38,732 bases of DNA from a virus. Below, piece by piece: positions 1 through 9,401 of this stretch. The DNA lies in the IMG/VR virus record IMGVR_UViG_3300023119_000061, positions 1-38,732 of that record, one strand, 5' to 3'. The notes under the pieces were generated by a model, which was not told where the DNA came from, ran no database searches, and saw nothing but the letters and a program-made list of their open reading frames with translations. The position numbers and the translations under genes were made by a program. Every line of letters starts with the position of its first letter. Position 1 is the stretch's first letter.

Positions 1-470
1 CATAATAACGAGGTGCATACACATACTGTGTGAAGTCAGCAGAGTTGCTATCAAGATTGAATACTTGGGATCCACTTATAAAAACTCTAAATATGTCTGC
101 TCCTGGGAAACCAAAATACGTCGTTGTGTTTCCGCGATGGCGCACATAATCATCAATATCAATTTGTGCCATTTGTGACGTAGAAGCAAAATCGCCATAA
201 TAGTTATTATTGTCAGAATCGTAATAACGAGGCCCATATACATCTACAGAAAAATCAGCGCTATTGTTGTCTATATTTAAACGCTGTACTGCATCTGTCC
301 AAACTCTAAACGTGTCGTTTGTTTCAAATCCAATATAAGTATTAGCATTAAATCTATGCCTAACATAATCATCAAGTAGAATTGTTTTTACTTCAGAATC
401 TCCAGCGGGATCTACAAAATAATTTTCATCATTTAAGTCGTAATATGCAGGAGCTTTAATTATAACATTT
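1..470 (-). repeat. ~216-bp in-frame repeats coding for 72-aa fibre modules
   Basis: The YYDxDN core is encoded near 450-410, 240-195 and 15-1, about 216 bp apart. Between the cores the same elements recur in order: DDYVRHR, TYxGF, FRV, LNIDNNSADF or NLDSNSADF. A more diverged core (FVDADNNNYYIDPASTS) lies near 665-620. The array continues past the left edge, so its copy number is unknown. Confidence 0.8.
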
Positions 471-1747
471 GATATGTTTTCAGTTAGGCCTACAGACCAT
501 CTTAAGATATTATCAATATAAGTTCGTACCAGGCTACTTTGAATATTAATATAGTCATTGGTGTTACCACCGCCGCCACTGAGGTTTCCACCCAATTCAA
601 TGTTATTAACTACAGAAGTTGATGCTGGATCTATATAATAATTATTATTATCAGCATCCACAAACTGTGTACCGAAAACTTTAGACGTTACAACCCAATT
701 ATCTGATGCATCAGAATACGCTGCCCAGTTTAATGAAGCGTTTAAAAAGCCAATTTCACCATTATTTGCATAAAGATCTCTATCCTGGCCTGTTGTTGCA
801 AAACTAATTCTAGCATTGCCAACGCCGTCTCCTATAGTAATATCATCTTCAAATGTGATATGACCATTGGCAGTATCATCTGCATCTGCTCTTAAGAATT
901 GCCCCGCGTGTAATCCGTCAACAGAGTCCGCGTCAAATCCGTTACCCGCGCCTTCATCGGCAGTTGTAATAATACGACCTAAGTCAGTACCTGCAGAAAT
1001 AAGTTTAAACCAATCATTTGTCTCATCCCAAAGTAAAGATGAGTTTGCCTGTGATCCGCGACGTATTTCAAAACCAGAGTTTTCTGTAGGAGTACCAGAT
1101 GTGTAGTCTGCATTAAGAGTAAAGATATTATCTGAAACCAACATATTAACTGTATTAGCATATGTTGTTGTGCCAGAAACATATAGATCTCCAGTTACAA
1201 TAATCTGTCCGTCAACCGTTAAGTTGCCAGTCATAGTATCATCTTCATCTGAACGAAGGAATTGTGTTGAGTCTAACCCATCAATTAAGTCAGCATCTAG
1301 GCCAGAGCCTGAACCATCGTTGCCAGCATTCCAGAATACATAACCATTATAACTTGGCTCACGCTTAAAGTCAATACCAGTTGAATTAAAATCTAAATCT
1401 ACCGAACCGTTATAAAGTATTTCAACGCCAGATGTATCATCATAAAAAATGAGTCCATTATCTTGGCCAGCATTTGTAATTTTATAATCGCCAGTTCCGA
1501 CATTTAAAATTTGGAGAGCATCAGAGTCACCAACAAATTTAGCAATAACAGCGCCGCCCGTTCCACCTGAATTAGTAAATGTTACGGTTGGTGTTGCTAA
1601 AACTGTTTGAGAAGCGTCTATTGCACCAGTAAATTTTGATGTGCCTGTAATTTGTAATCGTTGACCGGTGTCTGTTGTAGAACCAATAATTACATCTTCT
1701 TCTGTCAAGAGACCATTCTTGACTATAAACTTTTTATCATTAGCCAT
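1..1747 (-). CDS. Tail fibre-like protein with 72-aa repeats, 3' end outside window (partial)
   Basis: An open frame runs from an ATG at 1745-1747 to the left edge without a stop, so at least 582 residues are present and the C-terminus is missing. It begins MANDKKFIVKNGLLTEEDV, an N-terminus typical of marine T4-like phage fibre/structural proteins. It then has GLDADLIDG- and FLRxDxDDT-type motifs (about residues 150-310), which resemble those of the 867-aa protein upstream. From about residue 360 there are repeats built on a YYDxDNxxYYxDPxSTS core, recurring every ~72 residues. No enzymatic motif is visible. A TATAAATA late-promoter octamer lies 40 nt upstream, and the purine-rich GGGGAGAG is a possible ribosome site. 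I infer an elongated trimeric fibre or accessory adhesin. Its attachment point and receptor cannot be told. Confidence 0.85.
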   Translation of the reverse strand, partial: MANDKKFIVKNGLLTEEDVIIGSTTDTGQRLQITGTSKFTGAIDASQTVLATPTVTFTNSGGTGGAVIAKFVGDSDALQILNVGTGDYKITNAGQDNGLIFYDDTSGVEILYNGSVDLDFNSTGIDFKREPSYNGYVFWNAGNDGSGSGLDADLIDGLDSTQFLRSDEDDTMTGNLTVDGQIIVTGDLYVSGTTTYANTVNMLVSDNIFTLNADYTSGTPTENSGFEIRRGSQANSSLLWDETNDWFKLISAGTDLGRIITTADEGAGNGFDADSVDGLHAGQFLRADADDTANGHITFEDDITIGDGVGNARISFATTGQDRDLYANNGEIGFLNASLNWAAYSDASDNWVVTSKVFGTQFVDADNNNYYIDPASTSVVNNIELGGNLSGGGGNTNDYINIQSSLVRTYIDNILRWSVGLTENISNVIIKAPAYYDLNDENYFVDPAGDSEVKTILLDDYVRHRFNANTYIGFETNDTFRVWTDAVQRLNIDNNSADFSVDVYGPRYYDSDNNNYYGDFASTSQMAQIDIDDYVRHRGNTTTYFGFPGADIFRVFISGSQVFNLDSNSADFTQYVYAPRYY

Positions 1748-1786
1748 TCGGTTCACTCTCCCCAGTTTGGCGTGCTATTTTAGTTC

Positions 1787-1794
1787 TATTTATA
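1787..1794 (-). promoter_or_regulatory. T4-type late promoter, TATAAATA
   Basis: On the minus strand the 47-nt gap between the 867-aa gene and the partial fibre gene contains TATAAATA directly next to the upstream stop codon, 40 nt before the ATG at 1747. This matches the T4/cyanophage late consensus recognised by gp55-type sigma factors. It sits in one of the few gaps of this compact region. Confidence 0.7.
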
Positions 1795-4398
1795 TTATGA
1801 TTTTAATAGTGTTGCTACGATTTTGTAATTAGAAGAACCCGAAGCTGATACAGCAACCAAGCCTACATTGCTCCCTGAGATACTAACATCAAATGTAGCT
1901 AACTCAGAACTAGTATAAATTACACCATATTCTGTTGCAATTGCAGTTGATCCATTATGTGTAATTAACAGTTTTGTTACTTGTCTATCTGGGCTATCTT
2001 TAACTGTAACTATTACTTCGGCGCTACCCCAATCTGCGTGTGGAAATTGCAAAATAGGAGTTGGGAATGTAGTGCTTGCGTTTACTTCTGTAGATATTGT
2101 TCTTGAATATGATTGGTAAATGTCAGCATTAACGATTAGATCACCCGACATGGTATCGCCAGTAACATCTACGAAGTTAGCGTTTGCTTGAGCTTTTGTG
2201 AAATAACGAGGATCTAAAGCACCATTATCTAATTCGGTTTCTGTATAATAGCGACTATCTAATTGGCCATTATTTAATTCTGTTTCTGTATAATATCTTC
2301 CATCTAAGTTATAAGAGCCGATTGACGTAACGTGTCCATATGTGTCAATATTTAAATCTTGAATAACTGTGCCACCGGCATTATTAACACTAGATGCTGT
2401 TGAAGTATCTTGGTGGTTAAGTGTAACATCTCCACTCAAAGCACCGCCGCCAGTTAGTCCGTTTCCAGCAATTACTTGTGTTGTTTTATCAACCTTTGCA
2501 GAAAGTAAAGTATCTGTTTCTGTTTCTGTATAATAGCGCGTGTCAAGATAAGTTGTAATGTCTGTATTAGAAACAGATTGGACATGACCAAAGCCATCAA
2601 ATGTTATTTCATTTATAATATTTGGTAACGTTACGCTGACATCTTGAACTGATGAAGTATCTCCATGTTCAACAGATATTGTAAAGTTATTTGCACTGTT
2701 AAGATTAAATGAACCCGTACCAGTAAGACCGTTATTTGCTGTGATAGTAACTAAACCGTTACCAACAAGACTTGAAGCAGTATTTGCCGCTTGATCTAAA
2801 ATACCTGCTGCATCGTATCCATCTAATTTATCAGCATCTAATCCAGATCCTGCACCATCTACTGTTATTAAAGTATCTAAAACATCTTGGGCATTACCAG
2901 TTGTCAATACTGTGCCTGTTGCGTCAGGTAAAGTTAAAATTCTGTTTGCAGTAGCTGTATCTGGCGTAATAGTTGTTGTAAAGCTACCATTATTAAAAAC
3001 AAGGTTTCCGTCTAAGTTTAATGCAGCAAAAGTTGGTGAAGAATTAGCATCTAAACCAGATGCAACACCACTTATATTACCGGCAGAACTTAGTGTTAAA
3101 TCAATACCCTGCTGCCCTGCGGTATCGCTTACACTAACCGCGACGGTACCAGTAGCATTTGGTAATGTAATATATCGTTCTTGCGTTGGATTGTCAACCT
3201 GCAATCTTGTGAATATGCTATCTTGAACGGATCCTTGAAACTTAATAAGTCTATTTGTACTAACAATAAAGTCAGAATTTGTTTGAACAGTTTGCGAAGC
3301 ACCGTTAGTAGCAGAACCAACAACAAACAACGGAGAAGAAATATTTGGAGCATAAAAATAATGATACCCAGTTGGACCCGATGTGTTTAAAGTATATCTT
3401 GCGTAGCTGTTTGTACCAGAATCTAAAGTAATATCTAAGTTTGCTGAAGTCGCACCGTCAATATTGCCTAATCTTAAAGCTGTGTGACTAGTAGTTTCAT
3501 TAATTTTAACTTCATTAAACTCATTAATCTTTTGCCTAAAAACAGATCCATCACCGGTTGTAACAGCAAATGTGCTATTTGCAGAATACCAATCAATAGC
3601 ATCAACACCGGCAACAGCCGTGTTAGACATTGAAGTAATTCTACCATCTAAACCAACTGTAACAATTGGAATTTGAGAAGCTGACCCATATGTTCCAGCA
3701 GAAACACCAGTATTTGCAATATCAGTTGTGACCGACATAACACCAGTGTTAGATGTAACTGTTCCCGTTACGTCGCCATTAAGCTGAATAGTAAGATCTT
3801 CTTCAATTCTATCAAGCTTAGCAATCTTAGCATTAAACTTGGATCCGTCGCCTGTTTGGATTGTAAGAGTATTGTTAGCATCGGTAAAGAAGAAATCGTC
3901 TACGCCTGCAACTGCTGTATTTGAAGCTGCAGTGATTCTACCATCTTCGTCAACCGTAAAAATAGGAATCTGAGACGATGTGCCATATGTGCCTGGAGTA
4001 ACACCCGTGTTTGCCAACTCTGTTGAAATAACCAGTGTTCCGGTGTTGGAAAAACCAGTTCCAGTAACTTTTCCAGATAATGTTAAATCTAGGGACGCAG
4101 GAGGAACATTTGAAAAGTTATTATAGTCTAAATAATAAGAACCGTGTTGACCATCAAGCAGGTCAGCATCTAAACCTGAGTTTGCGCCGTCAACTGTTGA
4201 TAGTAAAGTAAGAATAGAATTTGCATTTAAGTCTGCGGAAATATCAACAATCGACTCAGTATTTGATGCTATGTGATATTTCTTAAAATATAGTTTACCA
4301 TCATTTGTATTAATGGCAACCTCACCCAGCTCTAACTGGGATACAGTAGGTATACGGCCGGGAACCGCACTACGTTTTAACTTAATTGTGGTTGACAT
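1795..4398 (-). CDS. Tail fibre protein with tropism-determinant-like N-terminal adaptor (867 aa)
   Basis: The first ~40 residues (KLKRSAVPGRIPTVSQLELG, then EVAINTNDGKLYFKK) form the short adaptor found at the N-termini of many phage fibres and of major-tropism-determinant-like proteins. It is very common in marine T4-like phages. The shaft is modular: two related segments of about 65 residues with GTYGxxSQIPI and GRITxxSNTAVAGVD (about residues 130-265); GLDADLLDG and GLDADKLDG motifs; and repeated YYTETExD segments (about residues 620-730). The C-terminal ~100 residues, ending in SNYKIVATLLKS, look like a compact terminal domain. No S74 domain or catalytic motif is seen. The gene lies 42 nt downstream of the 1525-aa gene and AGGGG precedes its ATG. 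I see no TATAAATA in that gap, so it is probably co-transcribed with the two genes before it. Confidence 0.9.
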   Translation of the reverse strand: MSTTIKLKRSAVPGRIPTVSQLELGEVAINTNDGKLYFKKYHIASNTESIVDISADLNANSILTLLSTVDGANSGLDADLLDGQHGSYYLDYNNFSNVPPASLDLTLSGKVTGTGFSNTGTLVISTELANTGVTPGTYGTSSQIPIFTVDEDGRITAASNTAVAGVDDFFFTDANNTLTIQTGDGSKFNAKIAKLDRIEEDLTIQLNGDVTGTVTSNTGVMSVTTDIANTGVSAGTYGSASQIPIVTVGLDGRITSMSNTAVAGVDAIDWYSANSTFAVTTGDGSVFRQKINEFNEVKINETTSHTALRLGNIDGATSANLDITLDSGTNSYARYTLNTSGPTGYHYFYAPNISSPLFVVGSATNGASQTVQTNSDFIVSTNRLIKFQGSVQDSIFTRLQVDNPTQERYITLPNATGTVAVSVSDTAGQQGIDLTLSSAGNISGVASGLDANSSPTFAALNLDGNLVFNNGSFTTTITPDTATANRILTLPDATGTVLTTGNAQDVLDTLITVDGAGSGLDADKLDGYDAAGILDQAANTASSLVGNGLVTITANNGLTGTGSFNLNSANNFTISVEHGDTSSVQDVSVTLPNIINEITFDGFGHVQSVSNTDITTYLDTRYYTETETDTLLSAKVDKTTQVIAGNGLTGGGALSGDVTLNHQDTSTASSVNNAGGTVIQDLNIDTYGHVTSIGSYNLDGRYYTETELNNGQLDSRYYTETELDNGALDPRYFTKAQANANFVDVTGDTMSGDLIVNADIYQSYSRTISTEVNASTTFPTPILQFPHADWGSAEVIVTVKDSPDRQVTKLLITHNGSTAIATEYGVIYTSSELATFDVSISGSNVGLVAVSASGSSNYKIVATLLKS

Positions 4399-4420
4399 AT
4401 GTATGCCCCTATGTTATAAT

Positions 4421-4432
4421 AGCTATATAGCT
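4421..4432. other. Perfect 12-bp palindrome AGCTATATAGCT in an intergenic gap
   Basis: The palindrome lies in the 42-nt gap between the 1525-aa and 867-aa fibre genes and is extended weakly by flanking TTATTA/TAATAA bases. It is too AT-rich and lacks a T-tract, so it is not a convincing terminator. The gap contains no TATAAATA late promoter. It could be an operator, a processing site or chance. Confidence 0.35.
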
Positions 4433-4440
4433 AATAAAAA

Positions 4441-7400
4441 TTAAAATGATCCACCATCAATATCAGTTACTGTAACAGTTCCTGCAGTAACATCAAAGTT
4501 AGTATTACTAAATGCAGCAGCACCAATATTAGTATCTGTTGCTAATTCACTTGCGATAGTAACTTTTCCAGCAGAGATTGATGTATTTACACCTTCGCCT
4601 GCTTCAAATATCAATGTTTCACCTAGAGCAATACTCGTATTGGCTCCGGCTTCTCCAGAAATCGTAAAGTTTGGATTAGCGAGTTTAGCATTTGTAACTC
4701 CAGCATCCTTGACTCTAAGAATATCTGTATTTATTTCTATAGTTGAGTCATCAACATTTACAGAGAATTCAGTACCTGTTAAAGTTAAACCATCTCCGCC
4801 TGAATATGTACCTGCACCAGAGAATTGATACCAATTAACGTCATCAGTACCTAAAGCAAAAGTCTCAGCATCGGTTACCTGAGCAACCCAACCAGTTCCA
4901 TTATTTGTAGTACCATCTGTTACAAATTGGAATGAACCAGGAATTTCCGCTGACTCATTAAAATAGCTTCCTCTAGTAAGAACAAAAGAGTTAAAGAAAT
5001 TACCTTTATCTGTGACTTCATATGAGCCATTTTCTTCGGCATTTGTTTGATCTTTAACAAGTATTCTATCTCCTACATCTGGTTGAACACCGTCAATAGT
5101 CAATACACCTGCTGTATTTGCGGTAAGAGTTCCAGCAGAGTGATTGTATGTTGCTCCTAAATCTTGTGTTGTAGCGACTAATGCTGAAGGAACAATTTTG
5201 AGTCCTTGAGCTACAGCATCAACATAAGCTTTCGTGGCTGCATCTTGTGCTGCTGTAGGATCCGCAACGTCTATAATTTTTTGGCCGTTTGCACCAATAT
5301 TGCCACTGGCTGCTAATGTTAGACTACCGGTTGATGCAATAGTACTTCCAGAAATTGTTAAGAAGCCAACATCAATAGAAGTTCCAACTGATAAAGTTGT
5401 TCCAATATCTCCTGATGCCCCAACAGTTAAATCTGTTCCAACGTCGAGTGCTGTTCCAACATCGAGATTTGTCTCAATCTCAAGATGTTTAATAAGTGAG
5501 TCGGTTCCACCAGGATGCAAGAAATATGTCGTAGCGTCTGCATCAATAAATCTTTCAGCTTTAACATCACCATTTGGAACGATCCAATCACCCGTTTGGA
5601 TATCCGCGTATGCAGCATAAGCAAAAACACTATCTAGGAAGCCAACGTTTCTACCGTTTGTCCAAAGGTATGCTGTACCTAGGCTACCACCCATTGAAAG
5701 CTGTGATGTTGCTTGATTATAGCCAATTTCAAGTAAGTTAATTCTCGACGTACCGTTCGGATCTAGATAGTATACATTATCATCGTAATCAATAAATCTT
5801 CGAGCATACATATAAGAATTAGAACTGATGTTACCTATAACATCGCCGCCGCCCGCAAGTTCTAAATATCTTAAATCCATATCAATTGAGTTGGATGTCG
5901 TAATGTGACCAAACTCATCTAATGTTAGATCTTGAATTACAAATCCACCTGAGTTATTAATTGACGGGTGGTCCGATGTATTACCGTGAGTAATTGTAGC
6001 AGTAGTATTTGCACCTAGTGTATGGGTAATATCTATGCCGTTCCCGGCAGTAACTGTTCTAAGGTAATCAAATCCATCTGCAATTGTCGTAATAGAAGTA
6101 TTAACACCTGTTATATTAACGGAGCCAGTAACTGCACCTGTAATATCTAAATTGTAATCAGCAATAGCAAGATTAATAACGTTATTAGCATCGTCGTTTG
6201 TAACCGTAATACCTGAATGGTTCCCGCCAACGAACATAAGTGCAATAATATCACGAGACGTTTCTGTAAAGTCAGGAATCGCGTTAGCTTGAAGTTCAAC
6301 AGGAATGTCTGTAGCAAATGTAATACGACCAGTATCGTCAACGATAATTCTTGGTGTATATCCATCATTACCATATGTACCAGGTTGTAATGTAGAAGGG
6401 AACCCTGTTAATCTAAATTCTATTTCGTTATTAGCAGCATCATAATTAATTTCTTCTAAACCGCGACCGAGAGTAATAGTAGGTTCATTAAATAAATTAA
6501 TAGCTCTACCAGCTCCGGTAAATACTGTTTCTTTAATTCTTAAAAGGTTACCGCCATTTTTAACTGAAGATCCACCAATATCAATCTCACCCGATGCAGC
6601 ATCTAGTTTTAAATCACCCGATCTTGTAGTTAGAACCTGGGTATTTGAAACTATAAATGCTTCAGTGTTCGCGGTGTAGAACCAAAGTTCGTCGTTATTT
6701 GCGCCTGCAGTTTCTTCCGCAATGATATAAGTATCACGATTAACGTCAATAACCGATCCGGCTAATCCACCCCACAATGATCCATCATAAGACTCAAATC
6801 TTGAGTCTGTTGTATTATAACGAATCATTCCTTCGGCAGCAGTATTTCCACTTGGTCTTTGTGCTGTAGTCCCAACTGGAATTGTAATTGCACCGTTCAT
6901 ATTGAACGTAACTACTTCGCCTTGACCTTGAATGTTTTGGACGTAAAGTGTTCTCCAATCAACTCCTGATTTACCTAAGTCAAAAGTGTTATGGCTATTA
7001 GCAACTAGGTTTGAGTCAAAGTCTGCAACAACAGTAATAGAATCTGTTGTTTGGTCACCAATTGTAATATTACCACCAATTGTAACATTTCCAGAGAATG
7101 CTGCGTTGTTAGCTGTTAAATCTCCAGTTACATTAACATCATCATAGAAGTAAGCGGTATTTGCTGCGCTTATCATAGCAGCTAAAGTGCCACCTGTAAA
7201 GAATTTTAATTGGTCGTTATCAGATCCAGGACTGTTTTCTGCAGTTATTTTTGTGTCTTGGTCTACGTCAATAACACCACCAAGGCCTGCCCAAGCAGTA
7301 CCGTCATAACCTTCAAATTGCCCATCAGATGTATTAAAACGAATCATCCCTTGCTCTGCAGTAGGACGATCTCCAGTTGAGCCATTTGGTATTGTTAGGG

Positions 7401-9018
7401 CTCCGGTTGTATCAATAATTAAATCAACATTAGCTACGATTGATTGAGCATCGACAGTTAGTCTTTCTGTCCCCGCAGTATAGAATCTTAACTGGTCATT
7501 ATCAGAACCTGGTGAATTTTCAGCCGTAATTTTTGTATCTTGATCGACATCAATAACACCGCCTAATCCAGACCACGCGGTTCCATCATAGCCTTCAAAC
7601 TGTCCGTCTGTTGTATTGTATCTAATCTGACCTTGAACAGAGATTGGTCTGTTAGCAGTTGTTCCAACTGGAATTTTAAGAGCACCCGTACCAATAATAT
7701 TTAAATTATTGTTAGCAGTATTAATGGTCTCAAGAATTTGAGATTCATTTACATTAAACTGTGTTCCATTAAGTGTTAAACCTACGCCAGCGGTAAATGT
7801 ACCCTCACCTTGGAACTGGGTATAATTAATATCATCGACAGTAATTTGGAATGTTTCAGCATCGTCAACTATAGCAACCCAACCAGTACCACGATATGTT
7901 GTACCATCAGTAATAAAGTGGAACGATCCTGGGATCTCACTACTTTCGTTACTAAAATCGGTTCTTGTGAAAATCCAGTCTGTTGAGGCATCTCCGAGCT
8001 GAGTAACTTCATAAGCGCCATTTTCTTCTGGGTTCGTTTGATCTTTAACTAATAGACGAGATCCAATATCCCAGTTTGTTACATCGTCAATCGTAATAGT
8101 TAATGCGGCTGGTAAAGTAATGGTTGAATTAATTGTTGTATTACCTGCAGCATAGGTTCCGCCTAAATCAGCAGTTGTAGCTGCAAGCATAGAAGGTCTA
8201 ACTCTTAAACCTTGTAATACGTTATCAACATATCTTTTGTTAGTAGCATCTGTAGGATCTGTTGGATCAGCAATAACTCTCAAACTAATTGTTAATGCAT
8301 CTAATTCTTGATCAAGCCAAGACAATGTAACAGCGTCTTGATTGTCTATCGGATTAGAAATATTTACAACTCTGTGTCCGTCAACATCTACAACACCACC
8401 CGTAGTTGGAGAAATTAGAATGTCATCCGTACCAATAATTCTACCTTGTACAAAAGTTAACTCTCCAACGCCTAAAGATGTAAGTCCTTCAATGGCGTTA
8501 GTTGATTCACCTAATGTTAAAGCTGTATTACCAAACGTCATATCTGCCGAAGAAATGACGCCATTTAGTGAATTAAAATTAGTTGAATTAAACGTTGCTA
8601 TACCTTTTGTAGCACCGTCTGCTTCCGCGTCTATAATATTAACAATAGAATTTGCAGAAGTAAAATAATCAGTATTGTAGCTTTGATTTGAAAATCCGAC
8701 AATATGACCGAAGTTATCAATATTAATATTTCTAATATATTCTAAGCTATTGTTATTTGTGCTTGGTAATTCATTAGAAGTATTAGCGTGACGAATTAAA
8801 ATTTTTGCTGTTTCGGTATGAGTATCTGGAGTAATTACAATTCCAGCTCCAGCATTTGCCGTTGCTACATATGCGCCAAGAGTATCAATTCCCAGAACAA
8901 CTGAATCTGGAGTAATTAAAGGTTTCTTTTCGCCTAATGCAACTAATGATCTGTTGGTACCTTGCTTTGGTACCGCGCGGATAGATCTAGATCCGCCGAC
9001 TTTTACCTTAATGCTCAT
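4441..9018 (-). CDS. Large modular tail fibre-like protein (1525 aa)
   Basis: This is a long fibre-like protein without an enzymatic signature. It starts MSIKVKVGGSRSIRAVPKQG, a basic N-terminus that may be its docking segment. About residues 250-425 and 1250-1420 are two diverged copies of one module: DATNKRYVDNVLQGL versus DAATKAYVDAVAQGL, both followed by ILVKDQTN or LLVKDQTN, EENG.YEVT, EIPGSF and DGT..GTGWVA. Between them are three cassettes of the type RPxxxQGxIRYNTTDGQFEGYDGTAW followed by DVDQDTKITAENSPG (near residues 450-520, 545-620 and 710-790). About residues 1060-1170 carry two YYLDPNGTS/YFLHPGGTD motifs like those of the downstream fibre gene. Start and upstream stop overlap as ATGA at 9015-9018, implying translational coupling to the 109-aa gene. 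I infer a trimeric fibre or baseplate-associated adhesin. Confidence 0.9.
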   Translation of the reverse strand: MSIKVKVGGSRSIRAVPKQGTNRSLVALGEKKPLITPDSVVLGIDTLGAYVATANAGAGIVITPDTHTETAKILIRHANTSNELPSTNNNSLEYIRNINIDNFGHIVGFSNQSYNTDYFTSANSIVNIIDAEADGATKGIATFNSTNFNSLNGVISSADMTFGNTALTLGESTNAIEGLTSLGVGELTFVQGRIIGTDDILISPTTGGVVDVDGHRVVNISNPIDNQDAVTLSWLDQELDALTISLRVIADPTDPTDATNKRYVDNVLQGLRVRPSMLAATTADLGGTYAAGNTTINSTITLPAALTITIDDVTNWDIGSRLLVKDQTNPEENGAYEVTQLGDASTDWIFTRTDFSNESSEIPGSFHFITDGTTYRGTGWVAIVDDAETFQITVDDINYTQFQGEGTFTAGVGLTLNGTQFNVNESQILETINTANNNLNIIGTGALKIPVGTTANRPISVQGQIRYNTTDGQFEGYDGTAWSGLGGVIDVDQDTKITAENSPGSDNDQLRFYTAGTERLTVDAQSIVANVDLIIDTTGALTIPNGSTGDRPTAEQGMIRFNTSDGQFEGYDGTAWAGLGGVIDVDQDTKITAENSPGSDNDQLKFFTGGTLAAMISAANTAYFYDDVNVTGDLTANNAAFSGNVTIGGNITIGDQTTDSITVVADFDSNLVANSHNTFDLGKSGVDWRTLYVQNIQGQGEVVTFNMNGAITIPVGTTAQRPSGNTAAEGMIRYNTTDSRFESYDGSLWGGLAGSVIDVNRDTYIIAEETAGANNDELWFYTANTEAFIVSNTQVLTTRSGDLKLDAASGEIDIGGSSVKNGGNLLRIKETVFTGAGRAINLFNEPTITLGRGLEEINYDAANNEIEFRLTGFPSTLQPGTYGNDGYTPRIIVDDTGRITFATDIPVELQANAIPDFTETSRDIIALMFVGGNHSGITVTNDDANNVINLAIADYNLDITGAVTGSVNITGVNTSITTIADGFDYLRTVTAGNGIDITHTLGANTTATITHGNTSDHPSINNSGGFVIQDLTLDEFGHITTSNSIDMDLRYLELAGGGDVIGNISSNSYMYARRFIDYDDNVYYLDPNGTSRINLLEIGYNQATSQLSMGGSLGTAYLWTNGRNVGFLDSVFAYAAYADIQTGDWIVPNGDVKAERFIDADATTYFLHPGGTDSLIKHLEIETNLDVGTALDVGTDLTVGASGDIGTTLSVGTSIDVGFLTISGSTIASTGSLTLAASGNIGANGQKIIDVADPTAAQDAATKAYVDAVAQGLKIVPSALVATTQDLGATYNHSAGTLTANTAGVLTIDGVQPDVGDRILVKDQTNAEENGSYEVTDKGNFFNSFVLTRGSYFNESAEIPGSFQFVTDGTTNNGTGWVAQVTDAETFALGTDDVNWYQFSGAGTYSGGDGLTLTGTEFSVNVDDSTIEINTDILRVKDAGVTNAKLANPNFTISGEAGANTSIALGETLIFEAGEGVNTSISAGKVTIASELATDTNIGAAAFSNTNFDVTAGTVTVTDIDGGSF
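4755..5265 (-). repeat. Second copy of the ~170-aa YVD/VKDQTN module
   Basis: This segment encodes DAATKAYVDAVAQGLKIVPS through DGLTLTGTEFSVNV. Element by element it matches the segment at 7740-8265 of the same gene (ATNKRYVDNVLQGLRVRPS through GVGLTLNGTQFNVNE). The two copies lie ~3 kb apart in the same orientation and have diverged, which points to an old intragenic duplication. Confidence 0.8.
6640..7680 (-). repeat. Three RYNTTDGQFEGYDGTAW cassettes, two nearly identical
   Basis: Copies are encoded at about 7680-7450, 7395-7160 and 6890-6640. The first two share the protein string GGVIDVDQDTKITAENSPGS without change and differ little elsewhere. The third is diverged (SRFESYDGSLW, DVNRDTYIIAEETAG). 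The likeness of the first two suggests recent duplication or gene conversion. Confidence 0.8.
7740..8265 (-). repeat. First copy of the ~170-aa YVD/VKDQTN module
   Basis: Partner of the segment at 4755-5265. Shared elements in order are YVDxVxQGL, LVKDQTNxEENGxYEVT, ExPGSFxFxTDGT, GTGWVA, DAETF and GLTLxGTxFxVN. Confidence 0.8.
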
Positions 9019-9344
9019 GATGCCTCCGAGATAGTTGAGACGACGAACGCCAATCCTTCAACTACTTTTGAGATCTCCCCACTTTGTTTCTTCATCAATA
9101 CATCATATTCATATTTGCCAGGAGTAAACGTGGCAGTTGTGTTTGCAGTTAATTCCAAGATAAGATCGTTATTTGCTTGGGTGTGATTAAAAGAAGCTAA
9201 ATTTGTTTCAGAATAGAATTTTCTAATGCCGCTATAGAACGTCATATATTCCACGTTCAATTCGTCATCATCCGCGTCAAATAACTCTAGTGTTAACTGG
9301 AAAGAAGTACCTTGGTCTATGTAAATATTTGCTCTTGAAGACAT
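9015..9344 (-). CDS. Small virion-associated protein, function unknown (109 aa)
   Basis: This 109-residue acidic protein has the pattern of a small beta-sandwich: MSSRANIYIDQGTSFQLTLE, alternating hydrophobic strands, then FTPGKYEYDVLMKKQSGE and a C-terminal VVSTISEAS. The FTPGKYEYDV stretch recalls Ig-like or fibre-base domains of phage baseplates, but I do not recognise the family. It is the first gene of its transcription unit, 28 nt downstream of a TATAAATA late promoter and just beyond the terminator of the collagen-like gene. A purine-rich AGAGAATGAGAA precedes the ATG. Its stop overlaps the start of the 1525-aa fibre gene (ATGA), so it may be an adaptor or assembly partner of that fibre. 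That role is inferred from position only. Confidence 0.85.
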   Translation of the reverse strand: MSSRANIYIDQGTSFQLTLELFDADDDELNVEYMTFYSGIRKFYSETNLASFNHTQANNDLILELTANTTATFTPGKYEYDVLMKKQSGEISKVVEGLAFVVSTISEAS

Positions 9345-9372
9345 TTCTCATTCTCTTTTGTGATATTTAGTT

Positions 9373-9380
9373 TATTTATA
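9373..9380 (-). promoter_or_regulatory. T4-type late promoter, TATAAATA
   Basis: The octamer is read on the minus strand in the 104-nt gap 3' of the collagen-like gene. It lies 28 nt upstream of the 109-aa gene and 21 nt past the terminator hairpin. The terminator-then-promoter arrangement is strong positional support. Confidence 0.8.
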
Positions 9381-9401
9381 AAAAAGATGGTAAAGAAATA
9401 G

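Noticed and set aside
1795-4398. Diversity-generating retroelement acting on the tropism-determinant-like fibre
   Set aside because: Only the N-terminal adaptor resembles that family. There is no reverse transcriptase, no template/variable repeat pair and no C-type-lectin-like C-terminus visible in the window.
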